From the NCBI GenBank assembly GCA_903925515.1, contig CAIYFP010000323.1, positions 1 to 28,087 on the forward strand: a stretch of 28,087 nucleotides of DNA, read 5' to 3'. The position numbers and the translations under genes are program-made. Below the pieces are notes generated by a model, which was given only the letters and a program-made list of their open reading frames with translations, searched no databases and had not been told where the DNA came from. This document shows, piece by piece, positions 18,064 through 26,478 of this stretch (position 1 is the first letter of the stretch; each line of letters opens with the position of its first letter). Source of the stretch: an uncultured Verrucomicrobiota bacterium. GTDB taxonomy: Bacteria > Verrucomicrobiota > Verrucomicrobiia > Limisphaerales > UBA9464.

Positions 18064-19284
18064 TTACCTCGGACGCCCGCCCAGCAACCCCGAGAGCTTG
18101 TCGTTCGCCTTCGCAAGGTCCGCGGGCTTCTCTGCCTCGGCCGCAGGCTGCGGACCCGGACCCACCTCCGGTGCCTTCGGCTGGGCCAGCGCATCAAGCC
18201 GGGCGGCATCCATCGTCGGTGCCGCCGTATCCGCCGCGTCAGCCGCCGCGGGTGCCGGCGCCGTGGGCCTCGACAACCGCTCCAGCACGGCATCCGCCTG
18301 CGACGCCGACGCCTCCGCGGCCCCGCCCCGGATGAACTGCGCGACCTTGTTGCCCGACGTCGCGCCGCTGGTGTCGCCCTTGGCACGCGCTCGCTCCACC
18401 ACCTCAAGGAAATAGCCCTCGAGATTCTGGGTGGGGTTGTCGAGGCGCACCTTGTCGCCTGCCTCGGCCCGCAATGCCGCAAGCGCCCGCTCGGTCGCCT
18501 CGCGCGACACGATCGGCGCCGTGATCCGAACCTGGTCCGGACGCGCCAACAACTCGTGCAAGGGGCCCTGCGCGTGGATGCGTCCGCCGTAGTAGATGAC
18601 CACGCGGTCGCACACGTCCTCCACGTCTGCCAACAGGTGGGACGAGAGGATCACCGTCTTGCCACGCCGGGCGAGGGCCATGATGAGGTCCTTCACCTCG
18701 CGGCAGCCCAGCGGGTCCAGCCCCGCCGTGGGCTCGTCAAGGATCACGAGGTCCGGGTCATTCACCAGCGCCTGCGCAATCCCGATGCGCCGTTGCATGC
18801 CCTTCGAGAACTCCCCAACCGTCCGGGAACGCGCTTGGTTCAAACCCACCATCTCGATCAACTGCTCCGTCCGGTTCCGCCGATCCGCCGAGTCCAACCG
18901 GAACAACGACCCGAAGAAGTCCAGTGTCTCGCCCGGGTTGAGGTATCGATAGAGGTAGGATTCCTCCGGGAGGTACCCGATGCGCGCCTTGGTGCTCACG
19001 TCCCTCGGCGACTGGTTGAACACGGTGACATGCCCCTTGCTGGGGTACAGCAGGCCAAGGAGCATCTTGATCGTGGTCGATTTGCCAGACCCATTCGGGC
19101 CCAGCAACCCAAAGATCTCCCCGCGCCGGATCTCGAAGTCCACGTTGTCCACCGCCCGCGCCTTTGGCCGGCCCCAGAAATCCTTGAAGACCTTCGTCAG
19201 CCCCACCGCCCGGACCACCACTTCGTCCGAGGGCGCCGGGCGCTCGCCCACGGCCTGCGTCGTTGCTGTCGGTACGGTTGCCAT
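18064..19284 (-). CDS. ABC transporter ATP-binding protein
   Basis: 406 residues with a complete nucleotide-binding domain: Walker A GPNGSGKST (62-70), signature FSKGMQRR (159-166) in the style of ABC-2 exporters such as NatA/DrrA, Walker B VILDEP (180-185) and H-loop His216. After about residue 290, a tail of about 115 residues is rich in Ala, Pro and charged residues and ends in KANDKLSGLLGGRPR. This is longer than usual for the family and probably a disordered linker or a partner-binding tail. It should energise the permease encoded directly downstream and possibly also the one at the operon start. ATG 19284 is the first methionine and lies 51 bp after the P-type ATPase stop. Confidence 0.93.
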   Translation of the reverse strand: MATVPTATTQAVGERPAPSDEVVVRAVGLTKVFKDFWGRPKARAVDNVDFEIRRGEIFGLLGPNGSGKSTTIKMLLGLLYPSKGHVTVFNQSPRDVSTKARIGYLPEESYLYRYLNPGETLDFFGSLFRLDSADRRNRTEQLIEMVGLNQARSRTVGEFSKGMQRRIGIAQALVNDPDLVILDEPTAGLDPLGCREVKDLIMALARRGKTVILSSHLLADVEDVCDRVVIYYGGRIHAQGPLHELLARPDQVRITAPIVSREATERALAALRAEAGDKVRLDNPTQNLEGYFLEVVERARAKGDTSGATSGNKVAQFIRGGAAEASASQADAVLERLSRPTAPAPAAADAADTAAPTMDAARLDALAQPKAPEVGPGPQPAAEAEKPADLAKANDKLSGLLGGRPR

Positions 19285-19335
19285 GGCTGGATTCAGTCGG
19301 TTCTGTCGGCTTCGGGACAGGGGTGCAGCCCTCGT

Positions 19336-21363
19336 TCAAGCCATCGCCACGGCCGGCCGTGCCTGCGGCTCCCCACCGCCGCCGGAGCCCGCTTCCCCGG
19401 ATGCGTCCGCTGCATGGAACGCCTCGAGTTCCTCGCCCATGCGAACCAGTCTTGCCGAGTTGAACACCACGATCAACGAACCCGCGTTGTGCATGATCGC
19501 GGCCACGATCGGGTTCAGGTAGCCCATCGCCGCGGCCGCAAGCCCGCCGATGATGAAGAAGACGCCGAACAGGAAGTTCTGGTTGATCACCGAACGCGAC
19601 ATCCGGCTCAGCCGGACCAAAAACGGAAGGCGGCGCAGGTCGTTGTTCATCAACGCGATCGTCGCCGAGTTCACCGCCACCTCGGAGCCCGCCGCGCCCA
19701 TCGCGATCGAGATGTCCCCGGCCGCCAACGCCGGCGCGTCGTTCACGCCGTCGCCTATCACCGCCACCCGGTGCCCCTTCGCCTTCGTCTGCCGCACGAA
19801 CTCCACCTTGTCCTGGGGCAGGCATTCGGCCACCACCTCGCTGATTCCAATCTCCTTCGCCACCCGCTCCGCCACGGGTTTGCGGTCGCCGGATACCATC
19901 GCGACCCGGCGAATCCCTGCCTCCTGCAACTCCTTGAGCGCCACCGCCGCCTCCGTGCGCGTCTGATCCTGCAACCCGACCCACCCAATGCACTCCCCAT
20001 TCGCCGCCACGAACAGCAACGAGAAACCCGCCGTCTCGTCAAGGTCCACCGACGCCGCGAACCCATCCTTCACGCCATGGTCACGAAGGAATGCCGCGCG
20101 CCCAATCACAACCCTTCGCCCATCCACCGTCGCCGACACGCCCCTGCCGGCCGTCTCCTTGAAGTCCGTCGCCGCCGCCAACGGCACGCCCGCCTCCTCG
20201 GCAAGCTGCACCATCGCCCGCGCCGTCGGATGGTTGGAATAGCGCTCCGCCGACGCCGCCGCCCGCAGCAACTCGGCCGGGCTCGTCGTCCCAAGGGGAT
20301 TAAGCCGAGACACCACCAGCTTCCCGGTCGTCAGCGTCCCGGTCTTGTCGAACACGAACGCCGAGATGCGCGCCGCGGCCTCAAGGTCGGCAATGTTCTT
20401 CACGAGGATCCCAAGCCGCGCGGCGGCGGACAACGCGGCCACCATCGCCGTGGGCGTCGCCAGCACGAACGCGCAGGGGCACGCCACCACCACCACGGCG
20501 ATGACGCGGTTCAGGTCGCGCGTGAACGCCCAAACAAGGCCCGCGATCACCAGCACCAACGGCGTGTAGTAGCCCATGTACTGGTCGATGATCCGCATGA
20601 ACGGCAGCTTCGTCTTCTCCGCCGCAAGGATCAGCTCCCGCACCCGCCCGATGGTCGTGTCCTGCCCGGCCTTCGTCACGCGCACCTCCAGGGCGCCCGT
20701 CAGGTTGATCGTCCCCGCAAACACCTGGTCGCCCGGGCCCTTGTCCACGGGCAGCGACTCGCCCGTGATGTTCGCTTGGTTGATCGAGCCCTGCCCCGAT
20801 GCAATCTGCCCGTCCGCCGCGATGTTGTCCCCCGGACGCACAAGGATCACGTCGCCCACGCGAAGCTCCGACGCCGGAACCTCCTCCTCCCGCCCGTCGC
20901 GCAGCCGACGCGCCTTCGTCGGCGTCAGCTTGACCAAGGACTGGATGGACGCCCGCGCACCCGCCGCCGTCCGCGTCTCGATCACCTCGCCCAGCAACAT
21001 GAAGAACGCAACAATGCCCGCGGTCTTGAAGTCGCCCGTCGCCGCCGACGCAAGCACTCCCAGCGCGACGAGCTCGTTGATCGACAGCCGCCCCAGCCTC
21101 AGGTCCTTGAACGCCACCACGAGGATGGGCCAACCCAGAATGCACGCCCCCACCAGCGCCGACAGCTCGCCCACCGTCGCGCCCCGGTTGAAGAACCAGT
21201 CGATCGCAAACGAGTTTGCTATGAATACCGCGCCCAACAGCGTCTGCCACAGGCGGACGTTCGTGTGCGAATGGTCAAGGCCGCCGTGGTCATGGCCGCA
21301 GTCGCAGCCCGGCTCGTGCTTGCCCGGGTCCTTGTCGAGGCTGAGGAGCGATGTGACTTGCAT
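19336..21363 (-). CDS. Heavy-metal translocating P1B-type ATPase
   Basis: A 675-residue inner-membrane pump. It shows the TGES loop (ITGESLP), the metal-site CPC in the sixth helix (residues 295-297, ACPCAFVLATPTA), the phosphorylated Asp339 in DKTGTLTTG, the P1B-specific HP dipeptide in SNHPTA and GDGVNDAP (537-544). There is no N-terminal HMA domain; a short Cys/His-rich tail (GCDCGHDHGGLDHSH, residues 19-33) could bind metal instead. The last helix contains MHNAGSLIVVFNSARL, matching neither the usual copper nor the usual zinc/cadmium signature exactly, so the ion is left open (Zn2+, Cd2+, Co2+ or Cu+). It is encoded between the HflK-like gene and the ABC ATPase, 39 and 51 bp away. The C-terminal tail is Gly/Glu-rich and disordered. 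Confidence 0.93.
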   Translation of the reverse strand: MQVTSLLSLDKDPGKHEPGCDCGHDHGGLDHSHTNVRLWQTLLGAVFIANSFAIDWFFNRGATVGELSALVGACILGWPILVVAFKDLRLGRLSINELVALGVLASAATGDFKTAGIVAFFMLLGEVIETRTAAGARASIQSLVKLTPTKARRLRDGREEEVPASELRVGDVILVRPGDNIAADGQIASGQGSINQANITGESLPVDKGPGDQVFAGTINLTGALEVRVTKAGQDTTIGRVRELILAAEKTKLPFMRIIDQYMGYYTPLVLVIAGLVWAFTRDLNRVIAVVVVACPCAFVLATPTAMVAALSAAARLGILVKNIADLEAAARISAFVFDKTGTLTTGKLVVSRLNPLGTTSPAELLRAAASAERYSNHPTARAMVQLAEEAGVPLAAATDFKETAGRGVSATVDGRRVVIGRAAFLRDHGVKDGFAASVDLDETAGFSLLFVAANGECIGWVGLQDQTRTEAAVALKELQEAGIRRVAMVSGDRKPVAERVAKEIGISEVVAECLPQDKVEFVRQTKAKGHRVAVIGDGVNDAPALAAGDISIAMGAAGSEVAVNSATIALMNNDLRRLPFLVRLSRMSRSVINQNFLFGVFFIIGGLAAAAMGYLNPIVAAIMHNAGSLIVVFNSARLVRMGEELEAFHAADASGEAGSGGGGEPQARPAVAMA

Positions 21364-21402
21364 GGCTGGTAAAGGAAGGAGGCGGGAGGTTGCGAGGTCG
21401 TG

Positions 21403-22476
21403 CTACCGGGGAACGGACACCGGACGGGTCTCGGGCTCGCGGCTCAGGTTGAGCCGAAGCTCGTCCACCCGGCCCGGCTGGAAGAACTTGTCCGTGGCAT
21501 TCGTCAGGACGCGCCCGATGGAAGCGATGCGAAGGCGCTCCCGCAACAGCCTGGGGTTGTTCCGGTACTCCGGCAGTTGCTGCGAGAAGAACTGCGCGTC
21601 GGCCGACACGGCCTGCACCAGCGCGTTGCTCAACGCCAGCCCCGTGTCCACCGCCCGCTTGGCCTCGCCCACCGCCTCCCGCGTGATCCGGTCAAACTCG
21701 CCCTGCGCCTCGTTGATCTTCTTCGAGCGGTCCTGCTCCGCCGCGATCACGCTGTCGAAGTACGCCTTCACGAACAACGGCGCCGCAACCTCCACGTCCA
21801 GCGTGTCGATCGACACCCCCAGTTGCTGGCGCTCCACAAGGTCCGATACCCGAAGACGGATCGCGTCCCGGAACTGCACCCGGTTCTTGTACAGCGCGTC
21901 GTCCGCCGTGTGCATCGCCGCCGCCCAGTGGATCGCGTTGTCCAGCGACGACCGCAGCAGGTTGGTCGCGTTGGCAAACTGGAACACGTGCGCCACGGGG
22001 TTCGAGATCCGGTAACGCAGCGACGCTCGCACATGCAGGATGTTGCCATCCGACGTCAGCACATGCCCGTCCACGCCCGGAGCAAGGGACGGGTTCGCGG
22101 GCGGCATCACCCCGGCCGCCTCGTCTTCCGCAGAGATCGCGTACCATGCGCCCGTGGCCCGGATCACCTTCGACTCCCCGATCGGTATCCGGACGATCTC
22201 GTCGATCGGGTACGGGAATGCCCAATGCAACCCCTGCTTCTTGACCGCGTCGGCGCCCTCGCCCACCACCCGGCCAAAGCGCAACACCACGGCCACCTCG
22301 TTGGGGTTGACCGTGAAGATGCAGGAGAAAACCGCGGCGGCAGCAAGGATGGCAGAGAGGATGCGGACGATGACCAGCGAGCTGCCCAGCGCCTCGGACA
22401 ACGCCTGCGACGATGCGTCGTCCGACGGCACCGGATTGCCCGTGGGCCGGAGGTTTCCGGAGGTGGGTGCAGCCAT
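21403..22476 (-). CDS. HflK-like SPFH/band 7 protein
   Basis: 357 residues: a Ser/Pro-rich N-terminal tail, one membrane segment (about 33-54), then a SPFH domain starting VNPNEVAVVLRFGRVVG and containing QGLHWAFPYPIDEIVRI, a motif typical of HflK. A helical, probably coiled-coil segment follows (about 238-300, AAEQDRSKKINEAQGEF). In Enterobacteria HflK and HflC form a large membrane cage around FtsH; no FtsH is encoded here. The insertion DEAAGVMPPANPSLAPGVDG is not usual in short HflK proteins. It starts 4 bp after the HflC-like stop and precedes the metal ATPase by 39 bp. The symbol is withheld because orthology to E. coli hflK is not shown. Confidence 0.88.
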   Translation of the reverse strand: MAAPTSGNLRPTGNPVPSDDASSQALSEALGSSLVIVRILSAILAAAAVFSCIFTVNPNEVAVVLRFGRVVGEGADAVKKQGLHWAFPYPIDEIVRIPIGESKVIRATGAWYAISAEDEAAGVMPPANPSLAPGVDGHVLTSDGNILHVRASLRYRISNPVAHVFQFANATNLLRSSLDNAIHWAAAMHTADDALYKNRVQFRDAIRLRVSDLVERQQLGVSIDTLDVEVAAPLFVKAYFDSVIAAEQDRSKKINEAQGEFDRITREAVGEAKRAVDTGLALSNALVQAVSADAQFFSQQLPEYRNNPRLLRERLRIASIGRVLTNATDKFFQPGRVDELRLNLSREPETRPVSVPR

Positions 22477-22480
22477 GGCG

Positions 22481-23401
22481 TCAGCGGTTGGCCCCGGACC
22501 GAACTCCGGGAAGGTTGGTCAACATGTCCCCCTTCAGCAGGTTGAAGGGCGGCGTGCGCTCGTCGAGGATCAGCGTCGATCGATCCTTCAACGAGCCCTC
22601 CAGCGACCTCAACGAAAGCAGGAACAGTGCAAGGTCCGGGTCCTCCTGCATCACCCGGTAATGCTTCGTGGCCTCCGCCTCGGCCTCGCCGAGGATCTTC
22701 TGTGCTTGGTTCTCCGCCTCCGCCACCAGCTTCCTCCGCTGCAGGTCCGCCTCCGACCGGATGCGATCCGCCTCCGCGTTGCCCTCGCCTTGATACTTCT
22801 TCACGAGCTTCTCGCGCTCCGTCTTCATCCGCTCGAACACCTTCGCCGTCAGCCCCTCCGGCAACCCAAGCTCCTTGATCCCCACCATCTGGATGTCGAT
22901 CCCGTACGCGCCCAGCGTCGTCGTCGCCATCGCCGCGCGCATCTCCCCCTCGATCTTGTCGAACTTCACTTGCGCCGGGTCCGGCGAGATCAGGTCCGTG
23001 AAGTCATGGCTCCCAATCACCGAGTTCTTCGCGTCGCGCACGACGTTCTCCAGGGTCTGCTCCGCCTTCATCATGTCCCCGTTGAACGATTCAAGGAACC
23101 GGCGCGGGTCCGCGATCCGCCAGCCCACGTACACGGACAGGATCGGGCTCTTCTTGTCCCGGGTGAACTGCTGCTCGTACTTGCGCTCGAACGTGTGCAG
23201 GCGCTTGTCGAACTTGTACACCTTCTGGATCGGCAACGGCGCCCGCAGGTACAACCCCGCGTTCGTGTGGCTGTTCGCGTACTTCCCAAACGTCGTCACC
23301 ACCGCGATCTCCGTCGTCCTGACCTGGAAGCAGAACAGCAGCGCAAGAAACACGACGAGCAACATGCCGCCAACCAACAGCGTGAGTGGATTCTTCTTCA
23401 T
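22481..23401 (-). CDS. HflC-like SPFH/band 7 protein
   Basis: 306 residues with an N-terminal membrane anchor (7-25) after MKKNP, then a SPFH domain with TEIAVVTTFGKYA and AGLYLRAPLPIQKVYKFDKR, the HflC-type start, and YVGWRIADPRRFLESF. The C-terminal half is a long charged helix (KTEREKLVKKYQGEGNAEAD... to EAEAEATKHYRVM), the oligomerising coiled coil of SPFH proteins. The C-terminus (PPFNLLKGDMLTNLPG) may insert toward the partner subunit. It lies directly before the HflK-like gene, as expected for heteromer partners, but in the order C then K in transcription, the reverse of E. coli hflKC. No Shine-Dalgarno sequence is visible before ATG 23401. Confidence 0.9.
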   Translation of the reverse strand: MKKNPLTLLVGGMLLVVFLALLFCFQVRTTEIAVVTTFGKYANSHTNAGLYLRAPLPIQKVYKFDKRLHTFERKYEQQFTRDKKSPILSVYVGWRIADPRRFLESFNGDMMKAEQTLENVVRDAKNSVIGSHDFTDLISPDPAQVKFDKIEGEMRAAMATTTLGAYGIDIQMVGIKELGLPEGLTAKVFERMKTEREKLVKKYQGEGNAEADRIRSEADLQRRKLVAEAENQAQKILGEAEAEATKHYRVMQEDPDLALFLLSLRSLEGSLKDRSTLILDERTPPFNLLKGDMLTNLPGVRSGANR

Positions 23402-23441
23402 CGATGCAAGGTTCGTTGAAATCGCTTCGCTCTCCCCCGGT

Positions 23442-25328
23442 TCACTTCTTGTCCCCGCCCGTCTTCACCGCGTCCACGGGCACGTCCAAAAGATCCCGCC
23501 TCAGCTTCTCGGTCAGGTCGAGGATCACCACGTCCTGCGTGTTCGTCGGCAACACCACGTACTTGCGCGTCGCGGCCAGCGTCGTCCGCAGCGTCTCAAG
23601 GTAGTTCCGCGCCGGGAACACGTCCGGCGCCTCCCGGAACGCCACCCGCTGGTTCCCAAACCGCGCCGCCCGCCCCTGCGCGTCGTTCACCATCCCCGAT
23701 GCGCCCGCCCTCGCCTGATTCACCGTCCGCGCCGCCGTCGCGCGCGCCGCCGGCAACGTCTCGTTCAGGTAGCCCTCCGCCTCAAGGATCCGCGCCTCCC
23801 GCTCCTGCTCCGCGCCAATCACCTGTTCGTAGGCCTTCGCCACCTGGTGGTCCTTGTTGCCAATCGGCGGATGAATGTCCTGCAACCCCACGAAGATGAT
23901 CTCCGAGCCAAGGCCCGCTCGCGCCGACGCATCCTGGATCCGCGCCCGCAGCAACCGCGCCGCCTCCCCGCGCCCGCTCGACATCAGGGTGTCGATGTCC
24001 ACCGATGCCAAGTATCGCACCACCTCGCGGTTCGCGATCTGCTCCAGCAAACGCGCCGGCGCCGCATGGTTGTAGGCCCATTGCCCCGCGTTCGTAACCA
24101 CGAACTGCACCGGGATCGACACCGTCATCAGGTTCGCCGGCACCGTCTGGTCCGTGTCCCCGGTGCCCACCGCCTGCTCCCGCGATGCCACCAGCAGGTT
24201 GAACTCCGTCTTGTAATGCGACTTCGTCCACAACACCGTGTTTTCCTTGTCCGTCTCCCCGCCCGGCTCAAAACCCACGTTGAACGTCTGCACCGCCCGC
24301 GTGTTGATCCGCTCCACCGAGTCCACCGGCCATGGCATCTTCAGGTGCAACCCCGAATCCAGCGTCCCCACCGGCCGCCCAAACCGCTCCTGCAAGCCCT
24401 GCTCCCCCGGCTCGATCACCACCACCGCCGTCGAAATCCACAACGCCCCCGCCTGCGCCAGCACGATCCACGCGATCGCCCCCTCAAGGAACCGGTAAAA
24501 CCATGTCTCGCTGACCTTGAACCCAAATTGATAGTCCAACGCCTGCGCCGCCGTTGAAAAAAGGCCCGTCGGCTGTCCAAGGATCCCCACCAGTCGGCTC
24601 TCGTAGATCACCCGTTCCTCCCGCCCCTTCACCCGCGGCCGGTATGCCTCGAACACCAGCGCCACCAACGTCTCCATCGCCACCAACCCCAGCAACACCG
24701 TCGCGCCCATCGTCACGTGCCGGTCCCAGGCCGGATACCCCGCGTACACCGCAATCCCCGTCCCCGCCGCCATGAACGCCATCAACGCCCCCAGCACAAG
24801 GTGAGACGCCCCGGGCCGAACCATCCTCACCCCCGCGTACCGTGCCAGCTTGCTCGCGTACAACCCCAGCAACAGCAACACGAGGCCCATCCCCGCGTAC
24901 GAGGCGCTCGCCAGCATCGCTCGCCCCGCCCCGGGGGCCGACCATCCGCTCCATCGACGCCAAAACCACCACGCCGCCCCCGCCTGCGCCGCAAACAGCA
25001 AAACCGTGAACCCAGGCACGATCCACCGCTCGAACGACCGCCGCGCACGCTGCGCCGGGAACGCGTCCGCCGCCGACTCCGCAAACAACGACGAGTCCGC
25101 ACGGTGCCGCGCAAGGTCCTCCATCTCGACGCGCTCCGCCTCCTCGCGCGCCGCCAACCGCATCTGGAACCAGCTCACCAACGCCACCAACGCCCCAAGC
25201 AACAGCAGCGCCGCCGCCGCCTCCCCGGACGCCGACCCCGCCATCCGTGACAACACCTCCGCCACCACCGCACCCACCGCCAAGGCGAGGAAGTTCGTCA
25301 GTCCATTCCGGTTGAATTGCGCATCCAT
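23442..25328 (-). CDS. Polytopic membrane protein with C-terminal SPFH domain
   Basis: 628 residues, about twice a normal HflK. The first roughly 280 residues contain about six hydrophobic helices (near 12-30, 37-55, 104-124, 141-160, 178-199 and 206-228), unlike standard SPFH proteins. A seventh segment (AIAWIVLAQAGALWISTAVV, about 288-307) leads straight into the SPFH start VIEPGEQGLQERFGRPVG and GLHLKMPWPVDSVERI. The SPFH part runs to about residue 500 and is followed by a charged Ala-rich helix (EQEREARILEAEGYLNETLPAARA) and a short tail ending VDAVKTGGDKK. It is encoded 21 bp after the first permease and 40 bp before the HflC-like gene. The N-terminal half is not recognised; it may be a membrane platform that anchors a SPFH ring. 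Confidence 0.88.
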   Translation of the reverse strand: MDAQFNRNGLTNFLALAVGAVVAEVLSRMAGSASGEAAAALLLLGALVALVSWFQMRLAAREEAERVEMEDLARHRADSSLFAESAADAFPAQRARRSFERWIVPGFTVLLFAAQAGAAWWFWRRWSGWSAPGAGRAMLASASYAGMGLVLLLLGLYASKLARYAGVRMVRPGASHLVLGALMAFMAAGTGIAVYAGYPAWDRHVTMGATVLLGLVAMETLVALVFEAYRPRVKGREERVIYESRLVGILGQPTGLFSTAAQALDYQFGFKVSETWFYRFLEGAIAWIVLAQAGALWISTAVVVIEPGEQGLQERFGRPVGTLDSGLHLKMPWPVDSVERINTRAVQTFNVGFEPGGETDKENTVLWTKSHYKTEFNLLVASREQAVGTGDTDQTVPANLMTVSIPVQFVVTNAGQWAYNHAAPARLLEQIANREVVRYLASVDIDTLMSSGRGEAARLLRARIQDASARAGLGSEIIFVGLQDIHPPIGNKDHQVAKAYEQVIGAEQEREARILEAEGYLNETLPAARATAARTVNQARAGASGMVNDAQGRAARFGNQRVAFREAPDVFPARNYLETLRTTLAATRKYVVLPTNTQDVVILDLTEKLRRDLLDVPVDAVKTGGDKK

Positions 25329-25349
25329 GGTTCCAAAAAGACTCAGCCT

Positions 25350-26339
25350 TCAGCCCAGCTCCCGATCCTCGAACAACACCAGCGCGCACGACAAGGCCGC
25401 CACCACCACCGTCCCCGCATACCCCGCCGCACGCCCCACGTAGCCCCACGGGATCCGCCCCTTGTCCTCCAGCGCCTCCGCAAGGTAAAGCTGCTGCCAG
25501 TTCGGCGTCATGTCGTACAACACCTGCGCCCACCACGCCCCCCCCTGCGCCGGCCGTCCAAACAGGTAGTCCGACACCAGGCCCAGCCCGAAGAAAGCAA
25601 GGCAAACCGCCAACGTCGGGATCGTGTCCAGCCGGGTCGAGCACGCCAAGGCCAACGCCGCGATCATCCAGAGCGCAAACAAGATCAACACCACGGCAGG
25701 CAACAGGCGCCAGTCCGCCGTCGCCATCTCCCCAAACGCAAGCTGCTTCTCCGTCCCCAACGTCATCCAGCCCGCCGCACCGGTCGTCCCCACCAACCAC
25801 GCCACCACCGCGTCCGCCACGAACACGCGCCTCAGGAAGAAGTTCAGGAACCCGGCCACAGCATACGCCCCAATGCCCGCCCCGAAGTACATCCCCAGCG
25901 CCTGCACGTCCGTGTCCCCGTACGCGTCAAAAGCCATCCAGCTCGCCAGCAACCCCGCCACGAGGTTCGACGCCGTCAGCAAGGTCAGCGTCCCCGCCAG
26001 CCCCGCGTACTTCCCCAGCAGGAACGCCCCACGCCCCACCGGCTTAGCCAGCACCGTCAACGCCGTTCCCATCCGAATCTCCTGCGCCACCGACGACGAC
26101 GCGCACAGCACCGCCCCCAGCAAACCCGAAAGCAACGTCACCGCCAGCGCCATGTCCTTCACCAGCTTGGGGTCCTCCCCAAGCCCGAAGTAGGGCACCG
26201 CCGCCAAAAAAACGATGAACGCGCCCGAGGAACTCAGCAGCAGCAAGTAAATAGGCTGCCGCACCAGTTCCATGAACGCATTCCATCCTACGGTGAAAAA
26301 CGGGCGCATCCGAAGAGAAGACTGTGTGGCGCGCATCAT
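25350..26339 (-). CDS. ABC-2 family permease
   Basis: 329 residues from ATG 26339, chosen because AGGGGG lies about 8 nt upstream of the adjacent ATG pair; 26336 and 26309 (MRPFFTVGWNAF) are alternatives. There are six or seven hydrophobic segments, beginning QPIYLLLLSSSGAFIVFLA. The loop SSVAQEIRMGTALTVLAKPVGRGAFLLGKY is the ABC-2 signature between the second and third helices. It ends ALVLFEDRELG. No ATPase is adjacent, so it presumably uses the one encoded at 18064-19284. It is the first gene of the operon and starts 227 bp after the enolase stop. Confidence 0.88.
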   Translation of the reverse strand: MMRATQSSLRMRPFFTVGWNAFMELVRQPIYLLLLSSSGAFIVFLAAVPYFGLGEDPKLVKDMALAVTLLSGLLGAVLCASSSVAQEIRMGTALTVLAKPVGRGAFLLGKYAGLAGTLTLLTASNLVAGLLASWMAFDAYGDTDVQALGMYFGAGIGAYAVAGFLNFFLRRVFVADAVVAWLVGTTGAAGWMTLGTEKQLAFGEMATADWRLLPAVVLILFALWMIAALALACSTRLDTIPTLAVCLAFFGLGLVSDYLFGRPAQGGAWWAQVLYDMTPNWQQLYLAEALEDKGRIPWGYVGRAAGYAGTVVVAALSCALVLFEDRELG

Positions 26340-26478
26340 ACAGACGACCCCCTGCCGGTCAATCGGCCTTTGGGAACCCCCTCCCGCTCCCGCCTCGTTC
26401 CCGCTCCCGTCGCCCTTCAACGCCCATTCATCAACCCGCGCGCACCCCAAACGCGAGGATGGGCTCCCCGTTCACGCG

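Larger units (their letters stand above)
14783..26339 (-). other. Predicted eight-gene operon: three SPFH proteins, P1B ATPase, ABC exporter
   Basis: All eight genes are on the minus strand with gaps, in transcription order, of 21, 40, 4, 39, 51 and 3 bp and a final 4-bp ATGA overlap. No hairpin with a T-run is visible inside. The set encodes two ABC-2 permeases, one ABC ATPase, three SPFH-domain proteins, one metal-pump ATPase and one anchored protein of unknown function. The start of the transcript is probably in the 227 bp after enolase (26340-26566), unless enolase read-through contributes. Co-transcription is inferred from spacing and strand only. Confidence 0.75.

Noticed and set aside
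18055..21372. A 1105-codon open frame on the plus strand opposite the ABC ATPase and metal ATPase genes
   Set aside because: It is Arg/His/Pro/Gln-rich, without domains, and exactly antisense to strongly recognised genes; such frames are expected in GC-rich DNA.
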